Positions 35,601-47,360 of a stretch of 64,000 nucleotides of DNA are shown here, piece after piece. The position numbers and the translations under genes were made by a program. The notes below the pieces were generated by a model. That model did no database searches. It saw only the letters and a list, made by a program, of their open reading frames with translations, and had not been told where the DNA came from. The stretch covers positions 19,654,001 through 19,718,000 of the forward strand of contig JBHGNT010000006.1 in NCBI GenBank assembly GCA_043228905.1, given 5' to 3'. Source of the stretch: Azolla caroliniana. Lineage: Eukaryota > Polypodiophyta. Position 1 is the first letter of the stretch. The number at the start of each line of letters is the position of its first letter.

Positions 35601-37450
35601 ATTACAACATTATATATAGTTCTAACTCATTAAACCAAATATAAACATTATAAACATTGTTAATGTAACATGTTGACCATATCTATGACTTCTATCAATG
35701 CGAGAGGGGTCCCTATCAATTCCCTACCAATACTTTCCTCTTCCCCCATTCCCTTCTTACATTATCTTAGTTGTATTGCAATCCATGGCTTGTAATAATT
35801 TTTCTTTACATCCTTATGATTCCCTTGTGATCTTATTCTAGTTCCCTTAGCATAAGTAGAGCAAGTAAGATTTGATATGCCCATTGACTCTTTATTCTTT
35901 CATGTTGGAAGAGAACAACCTCCATTCAACATCTCATTTAATATGAGAATTAAAGGAAATCTTACCTATCGAAACTCTATGTAGTCAATTAAAATTGGAT
36001 ATTGTCTTTGTAAGCATAAATCTAGATAACTAAAATGATTATTTATAGCTATATCCTAGATATATGTACCCTCCCATGCAAAAGAAAAAACAAACTATTA
36101 AGCCATGTTTCTTACTAAGTCTCCTTTATTACGTTCTAGTTGCTCCAATGAACATATTTGAATACATAGGTTATAAAGAAAAGTTTCTTTAGTCATCCAT
36201 TGACATGAATCTAGTTCTTATGTGTTGACTCACATTACACTATTAAAGTTGTAAAAGTGTTAATATTAGTTATTGTTTTTGCAAAAAGAAGTAATGATGG
36301 TGCCTACCAGACGTGTTTTTAGTGGCTTGCAAGAAACGGCAACAAGGGGACAATGTAGATCAACAAACATGATTATGTTCCACAAAATATTGTACAATGT
36401 GGATTTTTGTTTCCATTGCATCACATTGTAGGTTTTGGTTTCATATATTGAAAACAAGTAGTAATTTGCCAAAGGAATCAATAGAACACATGAAAATCTA
36501 ATTGTGTTCTCTTTGATAACTTTGTGTCCATAATCTTGCAAGAGAAACAATCATAATTATGATGGTTTTCTTTTAGAAAAGGTAATCATAAGAATTAGAT
36601 AATAAAATCAACCATGCGGTCAAAGAGAGAAAACATATCTCCCACTTTATTAAGGAATATGTTGGAGTTAATTGCATAATTTAATTTCACAAATGAGAAG
36701 TGGGCCTTCACATGTGTGTGTGTAAGACTCATCATATGCATCAAATTGTAAAGGAAAACTTTTCAATTGAAGACCATAAGCTTGTATTCCTTGGTTTGTA
36801 TTAGTTGTAATAGTGGTTCTACCTTTTGTATTTTGACAATTTATCACCTTATACCTCTGGTAAAAATTATTCTCTTCAAAATTGAGCATTCATTCGGAGT
36901 GTTAAGTCATTACCTTATGATTAGTGTGGTGAGTGTAGGCTAGTATTGTCACTAGTGTACCATTAGCATTATACTTATTGTTAATTACAAGTATTGATAT
37001 CTTGATTAGTCACTAAAGTAAAACACAATAATGCTAACGAGTAGTTTTTTGTCCCCTCTATCAATAGGTCGGATTGCATCTCTCTTACCTATGATTTAAT
37101 TGATTTTATCGCACCCAAGATTTTGTGGAAAATCCCAAGATCTCGTTTTAAGAATGCAAGATATATCTACTGTTGAAAAGAAGGGCATTCACTCACATGT
37201 TTAGAAACACGAAGGGTAGGATTGACACTACCTAATATGAGTGTTGTTGATATTTCATGAAATTATATTTAGTTGGGGCCTCTTATTTGCACATGCCCTG
37301 AAACTTCTTGTCAAATTTCAGAACAACATTTGTACTCGAAAAACTATAATTTGAGGTTGGAGCATTATAGCACTTTCAAGTAATCCAATGTGGTTGATTC
37401 AAATATGAATAGATTACAAGAATATCTTTTTCTTTTCACCTACTAGAAGC
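32601..37450. other. AT-rich DNA without a supported gene
   Basis: About 4.8 kb of low-complexity AT-rich sequence. The longest ORFs (33238-33618 plus; 33744-34205 minus; 36266-36550 minus) show no domain I know, and their neighbourhood has no splice or promoter evidence. The first part, to about 32760, may be the hAT remnant. Old, unrecognisable transposon DNA is the likely content. Confidence 0.55.
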
Positions 37451-37454
37451 CTAC

Positions 37455-37690
37455 ACTCATCTCCAATGAATAGATATTGTCAGCACAAGGTAAGAACGCA
37501 TCTAATATAGTTTCTATTTAGTTATAAGCGTGCTAGGATGTTTTACATCCAATGAATAGATATTGTCAGCGCAAGGTAAGAACACATCTAGATATAGATG
37601 TTTTACATCCAATGAATAGATATTATCAGCGCAAGGTAAGAACGCATCTAGATGTAGTTTCTATTTAGTTATAAGCTTGCTAGGATGTTT
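37455..37690 (+). repeat. Short tandem repeats with an ATGAATAGATATTGTCAGC unit
   Basis: The block AATGAATAGATATT.TCAGC.CAAGGTAAGAAC.CATCTA occurs three times (about 37463, 37551 and 37612). The outer two are followed by the same TAGTTTCTATTTAGTTATAAGC text. Non-coding. Confidence 0.8.
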
Positions 37691-37914
37691 GTTTTTTAAA
37701 AAGATATTGTTGATCTGCACAACTGACAACTGTAACCAACAAACACAATGGGTCGAACATTCTATCACCAAACCATTCTATCAAGATGATTGTTGTTGGA
37801 GGAATGGTGTTTGCCAACTGTGGATTGCGCTTACTCAAAATAGTAAACACAGATCTACTTACTGTAAAACATAATAGTAACTTGATCGATTATTGGGTGA
37901 AAGCATGCGAGTGG

Positions 37915-37985
37915 AAACAATTAGCTATGCCCTTGACATAGCTAATTAGCTATGGAAATAGCTACCAGTGATAAATAGCCATTTT
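37915..37985. repeat. Small cluster of TAGCTAATTAGCTA-type palindromes
   Basis: AATTAGCTATG, CATAGCTAATTAGCTATGG and AATAGCTACC occur together here, like the large arrays at 39.8 and 49.5 kb. It may mark the outer part of the same element. Confidence 0.6.
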
Positions 37986-38019
37986 TGCACCATGAATGAA
38001 AACATTTTACCACAATTCG

Positions 38020-38765
38020 ATCCGACGGAGTTCACTCCTCCATTGTCGCCATTCTACACTTAGTTTCCGCCACTGTTCGGTCCAAGCATCATTTACCACT
38101 GTTCGCTTCTGTTGAGTTCACTCCTCCATTGCCTCTATTCTACACTTAGTTGCCGCTATTGTTCGGTCGTGGATTGATGCCACTCTCTGATCCAACGGAG
38201 TTCACTCCTCCTCCACTACCGCCATTCTACACTCAGTTGTCGTCACTGTGTGTTCTAAGCATCATCAACCACTATTCGATCTGATGGAGTTCACTCTTCC
38301 ATTGCCACTATTCTACACTCAGTTGCCTCCTCTGTTCGGTCCAAGCATCATTTGCCATTGTTCACTCCTATTGAGTTCACTCTTCCATTGCCGCCACTGT
38401 TCGGTCCAAGCTTTATCTTCCATTGTTTGCTCCTATTGAGTTCACTCCTCCATTGCCACCATTCTACACTCAGTTGCCGCTACTATTCAGTCGTGGATTG
38501 TTGCCATTGTTCGATCCGACGGAGTTCACTCCTCCTCCACTGCCGCCATTCTACACTTGCCACCAATGTGTGTCCCAAGCATCATCTGCCACTATTCAAT
38601 CTGACGGAGTTCACTCCACCATTGCCACTATTCTACACTCAGTTGCCTCCATTGTTCGGTCTTGGATTGCAATAACTGTTTGATTTGACGGAGTTCACTC
38701 CTCCATTGCCACCATTCTACACTTAGTTGCTGTCACAATTCGGTCCTGGATTGCAATAACTGTTC
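38020..38765 (+). repeat. 85-bp minisatellite, about nine units
   Basis: Units contain GAGTTCACTCCTCCATTGCC, ATTCTACACTCAGTTGCC and GTTCGGTCCAAGCATCAT. GAGTTCACTC occurs at 38028, 38114, 38208, 38287, 38373, 38438, 38522, 38607 and 38691, so most spacings are 79-94 bp. Several frames stay open over the array; this is an effect of the repeat. Confidence 0.92.
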
Positions 38766-38910
38766 TGTTTGTTGATTATCTTGTGTATTGTTGTGTATAA
38801 TCTTGTGTATTGTTGATGCCCATAGTCATCTTAGCTCGTTCTCGACGGTGGTTCAGTAGCTTTCACTCTGCTGCAACAAACATAAACTTACAAATGGTGG
38901 GATCACTCCT

Positions 38911-39144
38911 GTGAATAACCGGTTTACATGTGGTTTAGTAACTAGCTATGTGTCTTTTTTTTGTGGAAATTTACTAATGAATATGTCAAGCCAAATGGAA
39001 GGGGAAGGAGGGTGTTTACCAATACCCCTCATGGATCATCAGGATAGAGATGACGCTATTAGGACACAACAAGAGATACGAAAGTATTTGGCAGAAAAAA
39101 AGAGGAAACATCGTCAATTGTTGAAGGATACGAAAGTCACATAA
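38911..39144 (+). pseudogene. Possible 5' exon of the unnamed transposon-like gene
   Basis: A 77-codon ORF with a charged C-terminal half (RDDAIRTQQEIRKYLAEKKR, KHRQLLKDTK). It lies just before an exon of the transposon-like gene and is followed by AAG|GTAAAG, a possible donor. It has the right place and strand for a first exon, but no domain is recognised and the joining is not proven. Confidence 0.4.
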
Positions 39145-39288
39145 GGTAAAGATAACATTGGCTGCCGATATAGGTCTGAATACCACTGACAATGGAAGTA
39201 AGGAGACTATTATCATAGAGAGAAAGGTTGTAAACTATTTCAATGTTCAGACCAAGCACATCAATCTTGAAGACATGAACTTTATGGA

Positions 39289-39744
39289 ATATTAAATGAT
39301 CCATCGATAAATGAGTTAGTTGATTTTCATGGTCTTAATGCAAACATAATATCTGTACTAGTAAATAATCTCCGTAATAGTTTCGTATCCATGAGCAGGT
39401 CAGAAGATGATCTTGTCTTAAAAAGGTCTAGTCTAATGATGTTACTTAATAGTGATGTTGACAATCTTAACATCAATGTGCTATCTAAGGTAATTAGTGT
39501 TAGTACAAAAAGTGTGTACAGTACAATGAACCAGATAATTTCAAGTGGTGAAGGAACTAGTCTGCTAAAGCTAACAACAAGATGGAAGCCAATGACACAC
39601 ATAACATCATAAATCAAGGATATAATCACCACATTTTGGACTAATGAGAGTAGGGTTTCACCTAATAAGAAGGATTTATGCTACAAACATGATGGAAGGA
39701 GTCAATACGAGGAGCATCCCATTCATCTTCTTGATGTACCTCAA
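39289..39744 (+). pseudogene. Exon of an unnamed transposon-like gene (FWTNESRVSPNKKD block)
   Basis: The frame runs INELVDFHGLNANIISVLVN, then FVSMSRSEDDLVLKRSSLMM, STKSVYSTMNQIISSG, a TAA at 39610-39612, then FWTNESRVSPNKKD and EEHPIHLLDVPQ. It ends at a donor (CAA|GTATTT). The block (FW, SPNK+D, then H..H) followed by a FEPLKPQFVR / TCCC..H block after the intron is one I know from uncharacterised, multicopy, probably transposon-encoded proteins. I cannot name the superfamily. With one stop and an LTR element in the next exon, this copy is dead. Confidence 0.65.
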
Positions 39745-40733
39745 GTATTTACATTTATCTCAATTTTTGTTTTGATTTTTAAACTTAGTTAGTTAGCTAA
39801 TTAGCTACCTCAGAATATGATCATAGCTAACTAGTTATTGGTAATAACTAAATAGCATTTGACAATAGCTAACTTAGTTATTATCAGCTAATTAGCTATC
39901 TCAGAATATGAGCATAGCTAACTAGCTACTGGTAATAGGTAAATAGCTATTGCCAATACTAAACTTAGCTATTGTCAGCTAATTCACTACCGCAATAGCT
40001 AACTAGCTACCTCAGAAGATGACCATAGCTAACAAGTTAGTTAGCTATTATTAGCTAATTAGCTATTGACAATAACTAATTAGCTACTCGCAATAGCTAG
40101 TTAGCTATGTCAAGAGCTAATGGTAGCTAATTAGCTATTGGCAATAGCTAGTTAGCTATGTGAGGAGCTAATTAGCTACTGGCAATAGCTAGTTAGCTAT
40201 GTCAAGAGTTAATTAGTTACTCTTAATAGCTAATTTAATTAGCTACTCTTAATAGCTAATTAGCTATTCGTAGTAGCTAATTAGCTATGTCAAGAGCTAC
40301 TAATGTAGCTAATTAGGTACTGTCAATAGCTAATTAGCCACTCGCAACAACTAGTTAGCTATGTCAAGAGCTAATTAGCTATTAAGGTAGCTAATTAGCT
40401 ACTCGCAACAGCTAGTTAACTATGTTAAGAGCTAAATAGCTACTCACAACAACTAGTTAGCTATGTCAAGAGCTAATTAGCTATTAAGGTAGCTAATTTG
40501 CTATTGTGAATAGCTAATTAGCTAATCTTAATAGCTAATTATCTATTCACAATAGCTAGTTAGCTATGTCAAGAGCTAATTAGCTACTATCAATAGTTAG
40601 TTAGCTACTCTTAATAGCTAATTAGCTACTACGAGAGTATGATCATAGCTAATCATCAGCTACCACACTATAGCTAACTAGCTACATCAGGGCACATTTT
40701 TGTTACTCACTGGACTCCCTTTTTATTATGCAG
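39745..40733 (+). repeat. Intron filled with TAGCTAATTAGCTA palindromes (first array)
   Basis: The donor is GTATTT at 39745 and the acceptor TTTTTATTATGCAG ends at 40733. Removal joins ...DVPQ and VDLF... in phase 0. From about 39790 to 40690 the intron is made of TAGCTAATTAGCTA units, themselves palindromic, at roughly 15-30 bp spacing with short variable spacers (CTCGCAA, TATGTCAAGA, TCTTAA). Confidence 0.8.
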
Positions 40734-40942
40734 GTTGATTTATTTATTAGGTTCAAGCGAATGCATCCAAATATCAAAGTTCAACTACGAACATTCGAGC
40801 CTCTTAAGCCACAGTTTGTGAGATGCTTAAAGGATGGATACACATGTTGTTGCATTTACCATGTACAAATGGGTTTTCTCAAGGACTCTGTTAATCTACT
40901 ACATCACCATAGCTCCTCTCTAGAGGATGTAGTCTGCACTTG
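40734..40942 (+). pseudogene. Exon of the unnamed transposon-like gene, cut by copia D
   Basis: Starting after the acceptor at 40733 it reads VDLFIRFKRMHPNIKVQLRT, FEPLKPQFVRCLKDGY and TCCCIYHVQMGFL. The exon is interrupted at codon ACT-TG(T) by the copia D LTR, whose 5-bp duplication is ACTTG. Across the insertion the frame resumes at 46488 in phase. The CCC...H and Cys-rich text beyond (CECSIC) suggests a zinc-binding stretch. Confidence 0.7.
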
Positions 40943-41391
40943 TGTTGAGTGAGCAAGCTCAACCGGATCCGGATCGGCTGGATAAGCTAGAGCCGAATCG
41001 GTATCCAGATGGTATCTAGAAACAACCGGCCGGATCAAGGAGACGGATCGGAGATCCGGATTCGAGTGCATACCGGAAGCCTAGTAGTAGCCTAAACTAC
41101 TAGGTAATCATTGTCTCGTAGTTTGTGTCAATCACTCATATGAGCATTGGAGTACATAGTACTTCTGTCAGTCCTTTTGAGGACTTGTATAAATAGTGTT
41201 GTTTAGCACGTTGTATGTATAGAGTTACAAAGTGTTTTTATTTTTTGAATCTACGTTTACGTTCTGCTCTCTCTGTCTCTCCCGCATATACTCTCTGTGT
41301 ATTAAGCTTCTCCATTAAACCTTCATCTTATTCTTTGTTGCTATCCGGTCGAGCCGGTTCTGTCTAACGCTTCCGCACGTTAACATTCACA
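40943..41391 (+). repeat. Copia D 5' LTR
   Basis: 449 bp, TG...CA. It carries CCGGATCCGG motifs in U3, the 8-bp inverted pair GTAGTAGCCTAAACTACTAG, a TATA box at 41188 and CT-rich sequence before the end. The 3' copy is 463 bp; visible differences include a short insertion in U3, so the insertion is not brand new. Confidence 0.95.
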
Positions 41392-41485
41392 TGGTATCAA
41401 AGCGCGAGGGTTGAGAACCTTTGTAGTCGACACTTGCTTTCGTAGACGAACCCTAGAACCCGGTAACAACAGACAGAGAGAAGAT

Positions 41486-42360
41486 ATGGACAGAGGAATG
41501 GCGAGTTCACTTCCAATAGAGAAGCTCAACCGGAACAACTACGCGTCCTGGTCATACAAGATGCACCAGTACCTGTTGGGGCATGGATATTGGAGCTTCG
41601 TGGAAGGAACGAACGAGGTAGCACCGGAGCCGACACACGAGGACTTCCCGATATGGGAGCAAGGAGTGAGTCGAGTATTGTATTGCCTCGCGTCTTGTGT
41701 GCAGGACCAGATGCTTGGCTACATAAAGGATGCAAACACGCTGAAAGAGGCCTGGGGAAGTCTGAGGAAGATTGTCGCTGCAAGTACCACAACCCATAAG
41801 TTGCAGCTCTGGCAAGAGCTGAACAACATCCAACAAAGAGACATGTCGGTTATGGACTACACCACAAAGATAAAGGAGACTTGTGACGTGCTTGGGTCCA
41901 TCAACGTGATGGTGGATGAAGATGAGATGGTACAAATCTGCCTCGGTGGTCTAGCGCAAAGGTACGGGCCAAACCGGACAACGATCTGCACCCGCGAGAA
42001 GCCACCAAATTTCTTCGACTTGCAATCGATGCTGATGATCGAAGAAAACCACGTGAGTGGATCGAGAACCACTCAATTGGACGGTCGGATGCTGTACACA
42101 GAGACAGATCGACTCCATGGACGTGGTGGACGAGGTGGGTCGACACGCAATGGAGGCAGTCGGCAAGAGCAGAACTGACAGCAGTTCCAGACCCTCCTCA
42201 AGCAGGGGGAGTCAAAGTGACGCCGGAAGCCAGCAAAGGAAAGCTGACATGGAATGCTGGTACTATGGCAAAAAGGGCGACATGGAGAGCGAGTGTTGGA
42301 AGATGCGCGCCGATTCGGACAAATCCGGATGCGGCAAAACCGGTCGGGAAAATAGGCAAA
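41486..42360 (+). pseudogene. Copia D gag (UBN2-like) with ruined zinc knuckle
   Basis: The ATG at 41486 gives MDRGMASSLPIEKLNRNNYA and WSYKMHQYLLGHGYW, then the CDVLGSINVMVDEDEMVQIC helix region, ending at a TGA at 42176-42178. The knuckle, in another frame near 42250, reads CWYYGKKGDMESEC: the second Cys and the His are lost. In the family gag packages the element RNA. Frameshift and stop make this copy defective. Confidence 0.88.
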
Positions 42361-42477
42361 GCTAGCACTACGTGAAAGGGTGGGAGGGATCTGGAACCGG
42401 GAAAACCAGAAAGGGGCTAGCCTTCGTGATGAGACACAAGGAAAACCCGATGAAGAAGACTACTTCCAAATAGTAGG

Positions 42478-43775
42478 AAGTATGGTACGTTGATTCCGGT
42501 GCGTCGAACCACATGACGAGCCACAAAGAGTGGTTCTCTTTTCTAGAGAAACCGGATCAACTGGGAGTTGTCGAAACCGGAGAAGACACTCCTCACCCGA
42601 TTGTGCATGTCGGAGAGGTCCCTTTGAGCCATGTCAGACAGAGGGGGAAGCTGATGAGCATATTACACGTTCTGACAATCACAAAGAACCTGGTGTCGGT
42701 TGGACAAATCGTCGACCAAGGGATGCAGGTGTGGTTTACGCACCTCGAGTGCTTCATCAAGGAAGAGGGCCAGAGATGGGAGGATGTTCATCCTCGACAC
42801 AAATCAAGTCGGCACCTCCTTGTTTGCCGAAGGACAAAAGATTGAATTGGACATAGATCTCTGGCACAAGCGGATCGGCCACGTCAATTATCGGAGGCTT
42901 CAAGACCTACAATCGAAACAAGTCATTTTCGGTTTGCCGAAATTTAGCGGCGAGAAGGCTGATATTTGTGAATCCTGCCAACTCGGGAAGCAACACCGGC
43001 TTCCATTCCCCACCGAACGAAACCGGAGCCGTAACAAGCTTGATCTAATACATTTAGATGTATGGGGATCGACACAGAACGTTAGTCTTGTCAGGAGTCG
43101 ATACTTCATCTCCTTCATCGACGTCTATCTACCTCATCGAACGGAAGAGCGAAGTCTTCGAATGTTTCCAAATCTTGCAAAGCTTAGTTGAACGGGAAAC
43201 GGAGAGGAAGATCAAGTGCTTGTGGTCGGATGGCGGAAAAGAATACTTTTCCGGCCAATTCAAGAGTTATCTACAGTAGAGCGGAATTCGAAGAGAATTC
43301 ACCTGCCGATACACACCGGAACAAAATGGTGTGGCCGAGAGGAAGAACCAATCGATTGTCGATGCGATGAGGGCAATGCTGGAGGAGAAGAGCATGCCCA
43401 AATTCTACTGGGCTGAGGCGCTCCGGACGGTCGTCTACATCCAAAACCGGATCGATGACAAGGTGTCAACATACGAGCTGTATTTCGGGCACAAGCCAAA
43501 TTTGAGACACCTTCGGATATTCGGCAACATAGCATATGTGCATGTACCGGATGAGAAGCGGAGGAAGCTTGATCCAAAGTCGGAGAAGTGCATCCTGGTC
43601 AATTACTCGCATGAGCAGAAGGGGTAAAAGTGCTATAACCCCCGGATGAAGCAGGTTCGAGTAAGTCAAGATGTTGAGTTCGACGAGACAACATCGTGGT
43701 ACTCTCTACCGACTCCGACTTTCGACTCCGACCCAATATCGGAGGATGAGACCAGTGAGCTTGAACCGGTCTAGA
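42478..43775 (+). pseudogene. Copia D protease and integrase, several stops
   Basis: The protease WYVDSGASNHMTS starts near 42484. The pre-integrase domain LWHKRIGHVNYRRL ... CESCQLGKQHRL is at about 42860-43000. The integrase core has LIHLDVWG, FISFID, WSDGGKEYFSGQF and QNGVAERKNQSIVDAM with the DDE residues. Breaks are a frameshift near 42780, one near 43120, TAG at 43277-43279 (copia A has CAG), TAA at 43625-43627 and TAG at 43772-43774, the last shared with copia A. Confidence 0.9.
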
Positions 43776-45948
43776 TAGAAGATGAGGAGCTTGAGACTCT
43801 AGAAGAGAGTCCGGAATCATTTCGGTTGAGCAGCCCGAACAAGCGACTGGGTCAAAATGACCAGTCGGATGAGGAACCGACGAGTAGTGGAGACTCTGCT
43901 GTGCTCTCCCCACGCAAGGAACCCAGGAGACGGTTCATGCACAAAGAGAAAGGGAAGCAAAAAATGTCGGAATACGAAACCGACAACGTTGAGTCGGATC
44001 GAAGCGAATCCGACTCCGGAAAGGATAAAGGCGGATCTTCGGGAATGAAGTCCGAACCGGCCACGAAGGGCCCCAAACCGGGTGATGACAAGTTACGCCG
44101 GTCTTCTCGCCAGAAGAACCCCATTATACTGTACGGGTACAATGAGTACATGGCACATCACTATGCGTACATGACCAAAGTGGCGGAAGTGCGTGAGCCA
44201 GAGAGCTACGCAGAAGCGACAAAGGACGCAAATTGGCGTGTCGTTATGGAAGAAGAAATGTGGGCACTCGATGGCAATGACACATGGAACCTCGTTGACC
44301 ATCCCCAACACTTAAACCGATCGGTTGCAAATGGGTGTACAAGGTAAAGTACAATGCCGACGGTACATTTAACTGGTACAAGGCCCAATTAATGGCGAAG
44401 GGATATGCACAGACCCACGGAATCAACTACGACGAGACCTTCGCTCCGGTAGTGAAGATGACGACGGTTCGTGTGGTACTAGCGGTTGCTGCAGTAGGGG
44501 GCTGGCATCTTCACCAGATGGACGTGAAGAATGCGTTTCTTCAAGGTGACCTTGACGAACGGGCCTATATGATCCAACCTCCTGGTTTTTAGGTGGAGAT
44601 GAACAAGTCGGAAGTGTGTCGGCTTAAGAAGTCGCTTTATGATCTGAAACAAGCCCCCCCGAGCTTGGAATGCAAAGATCACGCACCGGTTGCGTAAGAT
44701 GGGGTTTGTGACCTCTAAATCTGACTCAACGTTGTTCATCCAGCAAGGTCCGGACGGTCCGGTTTGCATCTTACTTTATGTAGATGATTTAGTCATCACC
44801 GAACTCGGACTCAATGAAATCGGTTGTGTCAAGGCCCAGCTGTCGAATGCATTTGAGATGAAGGACCTAGGGAACCTTCATTATTTCCTTGGGATCGAGT
44901 TGATCCGAACCCCTGATGGCATATTGCTCTCACAATGACACTATGTGTTGAATATATCGTACAAGTTCGGCATGGCGGAATGCCGACTTGTGTCCACACC
45001 CTTGGACCGGAACCAGAAGCTCCGTCCCAACTCCAAACCGGCCTGCGATGAGCAACGGTTCCGACAAATAGTCAGAAGCCTGATATACTTGACAATCACC
45101 CGACCCGATATCAGTTATCCAATCAGTGTGATCAACAAATTCATGCAGAAGCCAATCGTGGAGCAACTTTAGTGCACGTGCATCGAATATTGCGGTATGT
45201 GCGCAACACGAAGGACCAGGGACTGTTATACCGGCATGGTATAACTAAAGCGCTAGTCGGATACACAGATGCCGATTGGGCTGGTGATGCATCGGATCGC
45301 CGATCCACCTTCGGGTACATGTTTTCCCTTGGTAGCGCCATTGTTGCGTGGAGCAGCAAAAAGTAGCGAATAGTGGCTCTGTTGAGTACTGAGGCTAAAT
45401 ACCGGGGTGCTACCAATGCCACCTGTGAAGCCATCTGGCTTCGGCAACTGCTGCGAGATCTCCGGATCGAGGTGCCGACCCCGACCCTAAACTACTACGA
45501 CAACATAAGCAGCATACAACTCACCAAGAACCTCGTATTCCATGCTCGAACAAAGCACATAGAAGTGCATTATCACTTCGTGCGTGAGCGGGTCCTGAGC
45601 AATGAAGTCGAACTCCGATATGTTCAGACGGATCGGCAAGTTGCCGACATCTTCACCAAACCGCTTGGATCGGACAAGTTGCAACACTTCACCGAAATGC
45701 TTGGTGTTCAACATCTTGACGTGTCGCACTTGAGGGGGAGAATGGGCAAAGGCAAAGAAATCGGTGCCATAACGGGCAAAGGCAAAGAAACCGCTGACGG
45801 CACTGGACAAGGAACCGGAAAGGGAAGAACCAACAAAGGGGGAGACAAGAGGAAAAAGGAAGTTGAGTCGACGAAGGAAGAACCAGAAGGGTCACAGCAA
45901 ACAGAACCAGACCAGACGAGGAGCGTGAGCAAGGCAGAACGATGTTAG
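43775..45948 (+). pseudogene. Copia D reverse transcriptase, RNase H and C-terminal tail
   Basis: A charged linker (SSRQKNPI) is followed by RT ([48 protein letters not shown] with YVDD intact) and RNase H (GYTDADWAGDA, DRQVADIFTKPLG). The tail after RNase H (45740-45948) is Gly/Lys-rich, with GKGKE repeated. Breaks are frameshifts near 44325 and 44655, TAG 44590-44592, TGA 44936-44938, TAG 45170-45172 and TAG 45364-45366. The last two are CAG in copia A. Confidence 0.92.
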
Positions 45949-46024
45949 AAGGAGTCGAGTGGAAGGATCAGCTACCATAGACACCAACACCACGATCCGA
46001 CCTCAAGTTGAGCTTGAGGGGGAG

Positions 46025-46487
46025 TGTTGAGCGAGCAAGCTCAGCCGGATTTGGATCGACTGAATAAGCTAGAGCCGGATCAACATCTAGAAGGATGCGC
46101 TGGATCGTTATCCGGAAACAACCGGCCGGATCGGGGAAATGGATCGGAGAGCCGGATTCGAGTGCGAACTAGAAGCCTAGTAGTAGCCTAGACTACTAGG
46201 TAATCATTGTCTCGTAGTTAGTGTCAGTCGCTCGTATGAGCATTGAAGTACATAGTACTTATGTCAGTCCTTTTGAGGACTTGTATAAATAGTGATGTTT
46301 AGCACGTTGTATGTATAGAGTTACAGAGTGTTTTTATTTTTTGAATCTATGTTTACGTTCTGCTCTCTCAGTCTCTCCCGCGTATACTCTCTGTGTATTA
46401 AGCTTCTCCATTAAACCTTCATCTTATTCTCTGTTGCTATCCGGTTGAGCCGGTTCTGTCTAACGCTTCCGCACGTTAATATTCACA
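46025..46487 (+). repeat. Copia D 3' LTR
   Basis: 463 bp, the partner of 40943-41391, preceded by the polypurine tract TTGAGGGGGAG and followed by the duplication ACTTG. Confidence 0.95.
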
Positions 46488-47116
46488 ACTTGTGAGTGCT
46501 CAATTTGTCGATCTAGCTTGCAAGAGGATTGTAAATCATCAAAGCATGTTATCTCTTCTATGAGTGGTCTTTTAGATTCAGTATTGTGTCTGAGAGAATC
46601 TGAGGCTATCTTCCATAGTCATAAATGTGTCATTGGTTTATGTCAAGATTGTGGCCCTAGTAGATTTAGGTGGTGTCCAAAAGAGTTGAGTAGTGAAATT
46701 TTAATCTCTGTCAAGTTATTTGAGTCTGTGGACACCAATTTCAAAGGAAAGGTGTGTAAAAGAAAGGATCTAGTTAGGAAGTCGCTTAAACCAAGGGATT
46801 TGGCGTCTCTATTTGTAGTATCTCTAGGAAAGTTCATTAAACGCAACTTCATTTATTCATGGAAGGCCCATCAGTTTAAGACTTGCATATCTGATTTTCC
46901 AAATGATGTAGTAGTCTCAATAGTAGATTTCGTAGAGAATTATACTTTCAAGTAGCAGAATGAAATTCAATCCATGCATTGGTGTTCAGTGCAAGTAACC
47001 ATGGAATTTGTAGCTACAAGGAGATCATACCAGTTTTCTTGTAAAGTGGACAAAGTAGTTGTATTGCAAAAAAACAGTTTAATAAAATCATTTGGGAGAT
47101 TGCCTTCTTCCTGATA
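46488..47116 (+). pseudogene. Resumed exon of the unnamed transposon-like gene after copia D
   Basis: Directly after the LTR the frame reads TCECSICRSSLQEDC, then CVIGLCQDCGPSRFRWC, FVVSLGKFIKRNFIYSW and, after a TAG at 46953-46955, HWCSVQVTMEFVATRR. Cys-X2-Cys pairs suggest metal binding. Reading frame and topic continue from 40734-40937, so this is one exon split by copia D. Function is unknown beyond a probable mobile-element protein. Confidence 0.68.
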
Positions 47117-47360
47117 TATAATTTTCTTTCTGTTCTTGTTTGTTAATAAAATCATTTGGGAGTCTTCTTTTTGATATACAGTCTTATTTATGTTCTTCTT
47201 TCTTAATAAAATAATGTTTGTTTAATAAAAAACAGTTTAATAAAATTGTATGTCTTTTTATATACAGTCTTCTTTGTGTTCTTCTATCATAAAGAAAAGT
47301 TTAATAAATTCGTTTGGGAGTGTTCTTTCTGTTCTTGTTTCTTAATAAAATCGGCTCTGT
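47070..47360 (+). repeat. Short repeats rich in TTAATAAAA after the gene
   Basis: A unit with CTTAATAAAATCATTTGGGAG and TGATATACAGTCTT.TTTGTGTTCTTCT recurs four or five times. Several AATAAA motifs could act as polyadenylation signals for the plus-strand gene. Confidence 0.6.

Larger units (their letters stand above)
40943..46487 (+). mobile_element. Copia D, complete 5.5 kb LTR retrotransposon, TSD ACTTG
   Basis: The 5' LTR is 40943-41391 and the 3' LTR 46025-46487, both TGTTGAG...TTCACA. The primer site TGGTATCAAAGCGCG starts at 41392 and the polypurine tract TTGAGGGGGAG ends at 46024. ACTTG flanks it at 40938-40942 and 46488-46492. A TATA box TATAAATA lies at 41188-41195. Family members here are copia A and the solo LTR at 22939-23394. 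The coding region has at least seven stops and two frameshifts. Confidence 0.96.

Noticed and set aside
38248-38683. ORFs of 60-107 codons rich in Pro/Leu/Ser
   Set aside because: They follow the 85-bp minisatellite in several frames at once; treated as a repeat, not genes.
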